Shown here piece by piece: positions 1 through 5,294 of a DNA stretch of 16,005 nucleotides (its first letter is position 1; each line of letters opens with the position of its first letter). The stretch is from positions 1 to 16,005 of the forward strand of contig SSTB01000007.1 of assembly GCA_009469665.1 (NCBI GenBank), in the 5' to 3' direction. The translations under genes and the position numbers were made by a program. The notes under the pieces are model-generated. The model had not been told where the DNA came from and did not search any database. It saw nothing but the letters and a program-made list of their open reading frames with translations. This DNA comes from Azonexaceae bacterium (GTDB lineage: Bacteria; Pseudomonadota; Gammaproteobacteria; Burkholderiales; Rhodocyclaceae).

Positions 1-262
1 CACTACGGCCCATGACCTCGGCCAGCAGGCGCCCGGGATCGGCGCCCCGGGCGAGGAGATGCCCGGCGCTGCGGTGATTGGTGAGGATCAGATCGTCCGC
101 CGCCAGGGCATTGACCACGCCGACGGCGGCGGCCTCCTGGCCGACCGAGGTACAGGTGCCGGGCACCTGGCCGGCCGCGCTGCCAGCGACGATGGCCTCT
201 TCGTAGGCCCGGATGAGGAGCATCTGCTCCAACAGTCGCGGATCGTCAAGATTGGGCTTCAT
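1..262 (-). CDS. Thiamine-diphosphate-dependent dehydrogenase E1 component, alpha subunit (5' part only)
   Basis: The first 87 codons of a minus-strand gene that runs off the left edge. The translation begins MKPNLDDPRLLEQMLLIRAY and continues with the family's conserved N-terminal pattern: PGTCTSVGQEAAAVG near residue 34, a DLILTNHRSAGHLLARG block near residue 57, then LLAEVMGR. This pattern belongs to the alpha subunit of pyruvate or acetoin dehydrogenase E1, which binds thiamine diphosphate with a beta subunit and decarboxylates a 2-oxo acid or acetoin. The ATG at 262 is chosen because GGGAG lies about 8 bases upstream. An in-frame ATG at 283 would add seven residues (MTNTGAS). The substrate cannot be decided from this fragment, and the beta and E2 genes expected downstream are outside the window. 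The family call is firm; pyruvate versus acetoin is open. Confidence 0.88.
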   Translation of the reverse strand, partial: MKPNLDDPRLLEQMLLIRAYEEAIVAGSAAGQVPGTCTSVGQEAAAVGVVNALAADDLILTNHRSAGHLLARGADPGRLLAEVMGRS

Positions 263-290
263 GCTTGCTCCCGTGTTTGTCATGGAAGCA

Positions 291-318
291 AGTCTAGGCC
301 GCCCGGGAAGCCTTGCAA
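291..318 (-). promoter_or_regulatory. Possible sigma-70 promoter of the E1 alpha gene
   Basis: On the minus strand TTGCAA (318-313) is followed after 16 bases by TAGACT (296-291). Each hexamer matches its consensus at four of six positions. The start of transcription would fall near 284, giving a leader of about 20 bases that includes the GGGAG ribosome site of the E1 alpha gene. Prediction by eye only. Confidence 0.35.
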
Positions 319-344
319 GACGGGCAACCGCCCCTTACGAATCT

Positions 345-375
345 TTTAAGAAGCGCTGAATGAACATTTAAGAAG
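345..375. promoter_or_regulatory. Direct repeat TTTAAGAAG x2, 22-bp phasing, possible activator site
   Basis: The nonamer TTTAAGAAG occurs at 345-353 and again at 367-375. The starts are 22 bp apart, about two helical turns, so a protein dimer could bind both copies on one DNA face. The pair lies just upstream of the predicted E1 alpha promoter, about 60 to 90 bp before its likely start, where activators commonly bind. It also lies just beyond the stop of the PNPOx-GAF-winged-helix regulator gene. The repeat is seen directly; its function is inferred. Confidence 0.4.
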
Positions 376-385
376 AAGGCCTCTT

Positions 386-1723
386 TCAGCCCTCCGTAAG
401 GTGCAGCGGCCTCCCCACCACGAGGTTGAAACGGCCCCGACCGGCCTTGTCGATGCGGATGCCGGCATCCCGCTCTTCCAGGCGCCGCTGCAGGAGGACA
501 AGGCGGGCTTCCAGATTGTCGCTGACGCCCGGTAGGCGAATGCGGGGATCGACCCGCAGACCCTTGTTGGTGAAGCTCGTCCGCTTACGTTCGACGAAAT
601 CGGTGAGGAGCGCCCAGAGAATAGCCCCGGCGACCCCCTTGATCAGGTAGTCGTCGTCGATGAAAACGCTGTCGTTGGCTGCAAAGTGGCGTACCGACAG
701 TGGTAGCCCGGCCGGTGCAGGGACCGGGGTCTCGCCGACGGGCGTATCGTCTACCAGTTCTTCGTCCCGCTGATGATGGAGCATCGCCAATCCGAGCTGG
801 GCGGCGAAAGCCACCAGGGCATCCTCGTCGTCGTAGCCGAAATGCAGGCTGGCGACGCTTTCCACGTACAACACGCCGATCAGGCGGTCGATGGCGGTTA
901 TCGGTACGGCCAATTGGCTGCACGCCTCCGGCAGTCCAGGCAGGGGAATGGCCGTCTCCAGGGCATCCTCCTGGCCCTCGGCGGCGATGCCGTCACGCAC
1001 GGTGCGCCCGTAGGCGTACTCGCTGGTCATGAAGCCGATGCGGATGGGCGTCCTCTCCCGGGCACAGATACCAATGACCCCGGCCCCAACCGGAATCTCC
1101 GAACCTATTCCGGACTCGGGATAGCCACGGCTGGCCAGCGTGTAGAGACGGCCCCGGCCTTCGTCGTGCATGAGAAGCATGACCTGATCGATGCCGAATT
1201 CGTCGGCCAAGGCACCAAGCGCCGTCTCCAGAAGGCTGGCCAGGTTGGCGCAGCCGGCCAGGCGCTGGTTGGCACGCCGCAGGGCAGTGAGGAAATTGAC
1301 CGCGGGCGGCGGCGGCGCCAGCGTCGAACCGGGGACTTGCTCGATGGCCAGCACCCGGTAGATATCCGACCCCAGCAGGCGGAAAACCCCCGCCATACCA
1401 AAGTGGGAGGCGATGCCGGCAAGCTTGGCCCTCATTTGCTCGAAAACGGGCCCGGCGGTCTCCGTGCGCAGGTACTGCAGGGTCAACCGGTACTGGGCGC
1501 CGGTCAGGTGGCTGCTGATTAACAGACGTACCGGAGATCCCGCCAGGACGTTCTGCCGCGTCGTGTTGAAAAACTGATAGGTCAGCGCCACGTGCTGGTT
1601 GTCTATGAACTGAACCTGGGAGAGGTAGGCGAGATTGGGCATGCCCTCCCGGTCACAGGTGGCGATGAGGCCGGGAATGACCCCCTCCAGGCACTCGCGG
1701 ATGGTCTCCAGGCGTGGCGTCAT
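386..1723 (-). CDS. PNPOx-like / GAF / C-terminal winged-helix-like sensor-regulator
   Basis: A 445-residue soluble protein with three parts. Residues about 10-125 resemble the FMN-binding split barrel of the pyridoxamine-phosphate-oxidase family (RECLEGVIPGLIATCDREG, then AYLSQVQFID and YQFFNTTRQN). Residues about 155-315 are a GAF domain (IPVGAGVIGICARERTPIRI, QLAVPITAIDRLIGVLYVES). A proline-rich linker leads to residues about 345-445, which look like a DNA-binding winged helix (DNLEARLVLLQRRLEERDAG, then GRGRFNLVV). It probably senses a flavin- or small-molecule-linked signal and regulates transcription, but no ligand is evident. Its ATG overlaps the stop of the upstream small PNPOx gene (ATGA), so the two should be translationally coupled. 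The E1 alpha gene follows 123 bases downstream on the same strand. The GAF call is firm; the barrel and C-terminal assignments are less so. Confidence 0.75.
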   Translation of the reverse strand: MTPRLETIRECLEGVIPGLIATCDREGMPNLAYLSQVQFIDNQHVALTYQFFNTTRQNVLAGSPVRLLISSHLTGAQYRLTLQYLRTETAGPVFEQMRAKLAGIASHFGMAGVFRLLGSDIYRVLAIEQVPGSTLAPPPPAVNFLTALRRANQRLAGCANLASLLETALGALADEFGIDQVMLLMHDEGRGRLYTLASRGYPESGIGSEIPVGAGVIGICARERTPIRIGFMTSEYAYGRTVRDGIAAEGQEDALETAIPLPGLPEACSQLAVPITAIDRLIGVLYVESVASLHFGYDDEDALVAFAAQLGLAMLHHQRDEELVDDTPVGETPVPAPAGLPLSVRHFAANDSVFIDDDYLIKGVAGAILWALLTDFVERKRTSFTNKGLRVDPRIRLPGVSDNLEARLVLLQRRLEERDAGIRIDKAGRGRFNLVVGRPLHLTEG

Positions 1724-2184
1724 TTCAGGGGCTCGCCAGCATGGGGGCCAGGCGTCTGGGTGAATACGGCGCAGGGCGTGAACACCACCGCCGCCAGGTC
1801 ATCGGGATCACAAGCGTAGAGGGTACGGACGATGGACTCTTGCACACCGAGGGGCACCACCTCCAGGATGAATTCCTCGGTGTGGCGGCCGATGCGCTGA
1901 AGATCGCCGGGCTCCACTGCGGTGATCTGGGCATCCCGGCCTTTGAGCTGTACGGTGCGGTGGGTCGACGGCTGGCTGAAATTGCTGGCTACCCGCCCGC
2001 CGCTGGCGATATTGGCCAAGAGTTCGCGGCACGGCGTTCGATTGAGAAAGATGACCACCCGTCCGTCACCCAGCACCTTGCACCCCAAGGCCCGGATCAT
2101 GGAGCCCAACCCATTCGCATCGCACGACGCCAGATTGACGCTCACCCCACCCTGGATGAAGGCCGCGTGTTCCTTGTCCAGCAC
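1720..2184 (-). CDS. PNPOx-family FMN-binding split-barrel protein
   Basis: A 154-residue protein starting at a GTG preceded by GGGGGA. The longer frame from 2217 lacks this ribosome site, so the shorter start is preferred. The sequence fits the stand-alone pyridoxamine-5'-phosphate-oxidase-like fold: LDKEHAAFIQGGVSVNLASC at the N-terminus, RALGCKVLGDGRVVIFLNRT, then SGGRVASNFSQPSTHRTVQL with a basic/aromatic pattern typical of FMN phosphate contact. Such proteins act as small flavin reductases or flavin/heme-binding sensors; the substrate is unknown here. Its TGA overlaps the ATG of the PNPOx-GAF-winged-helix gene by ATGA, so the cell probably makes a barrel protein and a barrel-containing regulator together. 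Palindromes lie just upstream. Confidence 0.75.
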   Translation of the reverse strand: MLDKEHAAFIQGGVSVNLASCDANGLGSMIRALGCKVLGDGRVVIFLNRTPCRELLANIASGGRVASNFSQPSTHRTVQLKGRDAQITAVEPGDLQRIGRHTEEFILEVVPLGVQESIVRTLYACDPDDLAAVVFTPCAVFTQTPGPHAGEPLK

Positions 2185-2210
2185 ATTTCCCCCACAGGAT
2201 GAAGACGCCC

Positions 2211-2243
2211 GCGCCATATTTGGCGCATTATGCCTAACAGGCA
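2211..2243. promoter_or_regulatory. Two adjacent palindromes around a minus-strand -10 element
   Basis: GCGCCA-TATT-TGGCGC (2211-2226) is an inverted repeat with perfect 6-bp arms. TGCCT-AAC-AGGCA (2231-2243) is a second one. Between and overlapping them the minus strand reads CATAAT (2232-2227), five of six for a -10 hexamer. No convincing -35 is seen 16-18 bp upstream. This sits 27 bp before the GTG start of the PNPOx gene, within the divergent region shared with the cysteine-rich gene. It looks like an operator for a dimeric regulator; the regulator is not identified. Confidence 0.4.
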
Positions 2244-2355
2244 GCGATCAGGGCCATTGACCGGGCACGGGCGGCCCCCGCTGCTGTCAGGCATCACTGG
2301 AACAGCGGGAGAATTCTGAGCTGGGTAACTGCCCCCCTTATAGCGAGTGGTCACT

Positions 2356-2670
2356 ATGTCCCCCACCCTCATCCCTTTGCACCCCGGGGCACCACCCAAA
2401 CCATGCCTCGGCGCCCCCTGCAACGGCTGTGGCGTCTGTTGCACCGCCGAAACCTGCCCCCTGGGCCGTCTCGTATTCTTGAAAGTGCGCGGCCCCTGCC
2501 CGGCCCTGGAGTGGGATCCCCAATTGTCACGTTACCACTGCGGGTTAGCCGACAATCCTGAGCGCTACCTCGCCTGGCTACCTCGTCCTTTACGCGGTCT
2601 TGCCCGCCCTATCGCGCTGCGCTGGATCGCATCCGGAATCGGCTGTGACTCCGATTCGCAGGCAGTCTGA
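2356..2670 (+). CDS. Small cysteine-rich protein, probable metal or Fe-S binder
   Basis: A 104-residue protein with nine cysteines (residues 17, 22, 25, 28, 29, 34, 48, 62 and 97). Its core is PCNGCGVCCTAETCPLG, followed by GPCPALEWD and YHCGL. The CxxCxxCC-x4-C cluster resembles the YkgJ-like zinc- or iron-chelating proteins of proteobacteria, so it probably holds a metal or Fe-S cluster. No catalytic domain is recognised. It has no signal peptide and no membrane span. The ATG at 2356 is preferred over a GTG three codons earlier; neither has a good Shine-Dalgarno, though TATAGC lies shortly upstream. The gene stands divergent from the PNPOx pair and codirectional with the heme-sensor gene. 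The role is unknown. Confidence 0.65.
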   Translation: MSPTLIPLHPGAPPKPCLGAPCNGCGVCCTAETCPLGRLVFLKVRGPCPALEWDPQLSRYHCGLADNPERYLAWLPRPLRGLARPIALRWIASGIGCDSDSQAV

Positions 2671-2798
2671 AATTCCGGGAACGAACCCACCCTTCCAGTT
2701 GCCTCTCGGAAGGCGAGCACCGCCGCACTCCCGGGGTATCGGGGAAGACCCTGATCCGCAGCCGCCCGAAGTCCCCACGGCGGGGTGCGGCGATCCCG

Positions 2799-2820
2799 GA
2801 TAATGTCACTCAACGACATT
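2799..2820 (+). promoter_or_regulatory. -10-like GATAAT with palindrome AATGTC-N7-GACATT
   Basis: GATAAT (2799-2804) matches five of six -10 positions, but no clear -35 is seen. Overlapping it, AATGTC (2802-2807) and GACATT (2815-2820) form an exact inverted repeat with a 7-bp spacer. A transcript from here would start near 2811 and have a leader of about 22 bases before the heme-sensor ATG. It could be an operator or a small 5' hairpin. Confidence 0.3.
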
Positions 2821-2832
2821 GGAATCCAAACC

Positions 2833-3708
2833 ATGCGCTTGCAGACCCGTTTCAGCCTTGCCCTCCTCGCACTCTCCGTCGCCGGCTTCGGCCTGAGTGT
2901 CGGAGTCACCTACCGCGTTCTCCTGGCCAACGCCAAGGACGAAGTCCTCCGCAACGGTGCTCTGATGATGGAAACCGCCCTCGCCGTACGCAGTTATACG
3001 GTCGACGAGATCAAACCCCACCTCGATCCTCTGCTCGCTCGGGAATTCCTGCCCCAGACCGTCCCCGCCTATTCCGCCGTGGAAACTTTCACCCGGCTGC
3101 AGAAGAAGTACCCGGAATACAGTTATCGCGAGGCGGCCCTCAACCCCACCAATCCCCGCGATCTCGGCAATTCCTGGGAAACCGCCATCATCCGTGGCTT
3201 CCGCGAGCGCGACGCCAAGGAGGTGGTCGGCGAGCGCCGTACCGTCACCGGGACCAGTCTTTACATCGCGCGGCCCATCCGCATCACGAACGCCGCCTGC
3301 CTGGGCTGCCACAGCACCCCGGAGGCGGCACCGGCTTCCCTGATTGCCCGCTACGGCGACAAGAATGGGTTCGGCTGGCAGCACAACGAGATCATCGGAG
3401 CCCAGATCGTCACCGTACCGATGAATCTGGCCGAGAAAAGCGCCGTGCAGGCGTTCTGGGCCTTTGCCTCGGTGCTGGCCGGCATCTTCGCGGCCATATT
3501 CCTCGTGGTGAATCTGATGCTCTCACGGCTGGTGATCACCCCATTGCGCCGCATTGCCCTGGGCAGCGAAGAGATCAGCAAGGGCAATCTCGACCTGGCC
3601 GAGTTCCCCGAACGGGGTGCCGAAGAAATCCGCAATCTGGAAGCCAGTTTCAACCGTCTACGGCGCAGTGTCGAAAAAGCGATGCGATCCGCGCAAATCC
3701 AGAAATAG
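2833..3708 (+). CDS. Membrane-anchored c-type heme sensor (Tll0287-like/DUF3365) with HAMP domain
   Basis: A 291-residue protein. The ATG at 2833 gives a clean signal anchor (MRLQTRFSLALLALSVAGFG) and has GGAA 9 bases upstream; an earlier frame start at 2785 adds 16 polar residues and is less likely. Residues 7-29 are the first membrane span. About 30-205 form a periplasmic Tll0287-like domain with one heme-attachment motif, CLGCH, at 156-160, preceded by GTSLYIARPIRITN. Residues 207-229 are the second span, and about 230-283 are a HAMP linker (VITPLRRIALGSEEISKGNL). Known relatives bind covalent heme c and respond to redox or gases such as NO. There is no kinase, cyclase or GGDEF domain: the protein ends after HAMP, so the signal must pass to another protein. 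The gene 12 bp downstream is the obvious candidate. Confidence 0.85.
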   Translation: MRLQTRFSLALLALSVAGFGLSVGVTYRVLLANAKDEVLRNGALMMETALAVRSYTVDEIKPHLDPLLAREFLPQTVPAYSAVETFTRLQKKYPEYSYREAALNPTNPRDLGNSWETAIIRGFRERDAKEVVGERRTVTGTSLYIARPIRITNAACLGCHSTPEAAPASLIARYGDKNGFGWQHNEIIGAQIVTVPMNLAEKSAVQAFWAFASVLAGIFAAIFLVVNLMLSRLVITPLRRIALGSEEISKGNLDLAEFPERGAEEIRNLEASFNRLRRSVEKAMRSAQIQK

Positions 3709-3720
3709 TGCACGACTCCC

Positions 3721-4449
3721 ATGAGCGATAGCCTCAACACGCCGCGGCCCGCCACGGTCTTCGCTCTATCTCTTGACCGGCTGCGTGGCACCGAAAGCTG
3801 GGGAAGCCTGGAAAAAGCCTTCTCTGGACGGCTGGGGGCCACCGTCGCTGGAATCTGTTCCATTGCCAAACTACCTGACGAGGAGAATCCAAGCTACCTG
3901 GCCGTCGTCATTGACGGAACTGCCCAGGCGCTTGCCCCCTTGCGCCGCCTCCTGGCATTACAACAGGACTTCGCCCAGTCGCACCCGGACTGCCGCGTAC
4001 GCCTTCTCGCCCACCACGGACTCGTTTTTGCCAGTTCCGGCGGTTTCCTGGGTTCGGCGGTACGCGCCGCTCGGCGGCGGCTTGGGCAGATTCCGGCAGA
4101 ATGCACAGCGGCCGCCAGCGAGGAGTTCGTCGCTTATGCAATGGCCTGGAAAGGGGCTCCGGTGGTCTTTCCTCCTCTCGAAGCGGTACGGGGGCTGTAC
4201 GCCGTAGCCTTCACGACACCCCAGGGAACTGGAGAGGGCAGCGCCGCGTCCCTGGAAAACCTTGCGCCGCGCTTCAAGTCCCTTCTGGCCGTCCATCTGG
4301 GGCCCTTTGCCGAAGTCCTCACCGATGCTGCGCTGCGCACGGCGCGCAGTCCCCATCAACTCATCGAGGAACTGGCGGCAGAAATCGACCGGGAAGCAGA
4401 CCGCCAGATATTCAGAACCCAGGCCCAGGCGCTCCTGGATCAGGCTTAG
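3721..4449 (+). CDS. Cyclase-homology-like soluble protein, probably catalytically degenerate, with possible DUF8082 tail
   Basis: A 242-residue protein with no membrane segment, 12 bp after the heme-sensor gene and probably cotranscribed with it. Residues about 11-145 recall the class III adenylate/guanylate cyclase fold: VFALSLDRLRG in the place of the metal-binding first strand, then CRVRLLAHHGLVF and GGFLGSAVRAARRRLGQIPA where cyclases have RxGxHxG and a VNxAARL-type segment. The usual metal-binding aspartate pair and substrate-specifying residues are not evident, so activity is doubtful. Residues about 184-240 (LLAVHLGPFAEVLTDAALRT, then LIEELAAEIDREADRQIF) resemble the small helical DUF8082 module. 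It may be the cytoplasmic partner of the heme sensor. Its TAG overlaps the stop of the convergent MEKHLA gene. Domain calls come from pattern memory and need a profile search. Confidence 0.6.
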   Translation: MSDSLNTPRPATVFALSLDRLRGTESWGSLEKAFSGRLGATVAGICSIAKLPDEENPSYLAVVIDGTAQALAPLRRLLALQQDFAQSHPDCRVRLLAHHGLVFASSGGFLGSAVRAARRRLGQIPAECTAAASEEFVAYAMAWKGAPVVFPPLEAVRGLYAVAFTTPQGTGEGSAASLENLAPRFKSLLAVHLGPFAEVLTDAALRTARSPHQLIEELAAEIDREADRQIFRTQAQALLDQA

Positions 4450-4892
4450 GACGCGGCTCCAGAGGGTGGGGCAAAGCACGCCGCTTGACCATGGACCACG
4501 CCGTCGGCACCCAGCAGGTTCCACACGGTGGCCGCATTGATGTGAAAACGCCGCCCGTCGGCGGTGATGCGCACACCGGAGTAATCATCGATGTACCCCT
4601 TGCACCGTACACGCGCCAGAAGCCTGGCGCGTTCTTCCCGTGCCTGAAGTTCGGCCGAGAAACGCGACGGGAGCCGCGTAAATGAAGCGAAGTCCAGTGA
4701 AAAGACCTCCAGTGCCAGTCGATTGCCGTAGAAGAAAACCGGGTCGGACTCGGTACCGTGTGCGACGATGACTAGCGGAGCCTCCCACAACGCCCGCGCC
4801 ACGCCGAACCCTGGAGGAACCAGCAGTCTCCCGGTCAGGCGGCGGTAGCTGTCGGCCATGAGGGGCAGGCGGGGATCTTCCGGGGGAACCAT
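4446..4892 (-). CDS. MEKHLA-domain protein (PAS-related)
   Basis: A 148-residue soluble protein that is essentially one MEKHLA domain. Key blocks are SYRRLTGRLLVPP (residue 15 on), VIVAHGTESDPVFFYGNRLA (41-60), LPSRFSAELQAREERARLL (74-92), GYIDDYSGVRITADGRRFHI (99-118) and ATVWNLLGADGVVHGQAACF (121-140). The fold is related to PAS domains and is found in plant HD-ZIP III factors and in bacteria as a stand-alone protein, where its role is not established. The ATG at 4892 is the first start in this frame that leaves the domain intact; no good Shine-Dalgarno precedes it. An earlier in-frame start near 5216 would add a basic, poorly codon-biased stretch and is rejected. It converges on the cyclase-like gene, their stops sharing TTAG. 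Confidence 0.85.
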   Translation of the reverse strand: MVPPEDPRLPLMADSYRRLTGRLLVPPGFGVARALWEAPLVIVAHGTESDPVFFYGNRLALEVFSLDFASFTRLPSRFSAELQAREERARLLARVRCKGYIDDYSGVRITADGRRFHINAATVWNLLGADGVVHGQAACFAPPSGAAS

Positions 4893-4922
4893 GGGGCGCC
4901 ATGATACCGGTGCCCGCCCTGC

Positions 4923-4950
4923 TTGACGCTTGCGCCGCGCGCCCCATAAA
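4923..4950 (+). promoter_or_regulatory. Possible sigma-70 promoter for the 37-codon membrane-peptide ORF
   Basis: TTGACG (4923-4928, five of six) is followed after 16 bp by CATAAA (4945-4950, four of six). The expected start is around 4957-4958, only 2-3 bases before the ATG at 4960, so the transcript would be nearly leaderless. Confidence 0.45.
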
Positions 4951-4959
4951 CTGCAGCGC

Positions 4960-5073
4960 ATGGATTCCCTCGTCTCTTTCTTCGCCTTCCTGCTGACCAC
5001 TTCCCTGATCTGCCGCGTAGCCCTGCGCCGCTGGCAGATGGGTGGGCGCGTGGCCCGGGCGAAAATTCGATGA
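4960..5073 (+). CDS. Putative 37-residue single-span membrane peptide
   Basis: The short frame reads MDSLVSFFAFLLTTSLICRV then ALRRWQMGGRVARAKIR and stops with TGA. Residues about 3-20 are hydrophobic and long enough to cross the membrane once, and the tail is strongly basic, which predicts N-out/C-in topology. There is no Shine-Dalgarno, but a TTGACG/CATAAA promoter would start the RNA almost at the ATG, and a strong intrinsic terminator stands 23 bp after the stop. This makes a compact monocistronic unit. No family is recognised. The alternative is a small RNA of about 175 bases in which the frame is incidental. Confidence 0.45.
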   Translation: MDSLVSFFAFLLTTSLICRVALRRWQMGGRVARAKIR

Positions 5074-5096
5074 CCAGCTAGAGTCGTCTCGTTCCC

Positions 5097-5131
5097 AAAA
5101 GGCCGCGCACCGCAAGGTTCGCGGCCTTTTT
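5097..5131 (+). terminator. Strong rho-independent terminator
   Basis: The arms AAAAGGCCGCG (5097-5107) and CGCGGCCTTTT (5120-5130) are exactly complementary around a 12-base loop, and a T run follows to 5131. The A-rich 5' flank means it could also stop transcription on the minus strand. It closes the short unit starting near 4957 and insulates the transporter genes downstream. Confidence 0.88.
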
Positions 5132-5166
5132 CTTTGTCTGTTCCCCAAGCTGTTCCGGAGATCGCC

Positions 5167-5280
5167 ATGCCTCTGACCCGTTCCACCCCGGCCGACATTC
5201 GCCACGCCTGCCTCATTGCTTTCGCGCCCGGCTCAGTCCCTCTAGCCGGTCCGGCCCAACCCCATCCACCTTCGCCATGA
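5167..5280 (+). CDS. Possible 37-residue leader ORF of the EamA transporter
   Basis: The frame MPLTRSTPADIRHACLIAFA then PGSVPLAGPAQPHPPSP has GGAG six bases before its ATG. Its TGA overlaps an in-frame ATG of the transporter (ATGA at 5277). It lies between the terminator at 5131 and the transporter, where no other gene fits. The peptide is proline-rich, has no known domain, and its third-position GC is mixed, so it may not be kept as a protein. If translated, it could deliver ribosomes to the transporter start or act as an attenuating leader. Confidence 0.3.
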   Translation: MPLTRSTPADIRHACLIAFAPGSVPLAGPAQPHPPSP

Positions 5281-5294
5281 CGAAAGGGAGCACC

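Noticed and set aside
305..335. Possible sigma-54 (-24/-12) promoter before the E1 alpha gene, as in acetoin operons
   Set aside because: GGTTGCCCGTCTTGC on the minus strand has GG and GC one base too far apart.
773..1522. 249-codon plus-strand frame inside the PNPOx-GAF gene
   Set aside because: Opposite-strand shadow; the minus frame holds recognisable GAF sequence.
2671..2798. Gene in the gap between the cysteine-rich and heme-sensor genes
   Set aside because: Only short frames without ribosome site or bias; CCCC-N5-GGGG near 2775 lacks a T run, so no terminator either.
4893..5216. N-terminal extension of the MEKHLA gene to 5216
   Set aside because: It would read through the terminator hairpin and add basic low-complexity sequence before a complete domain.
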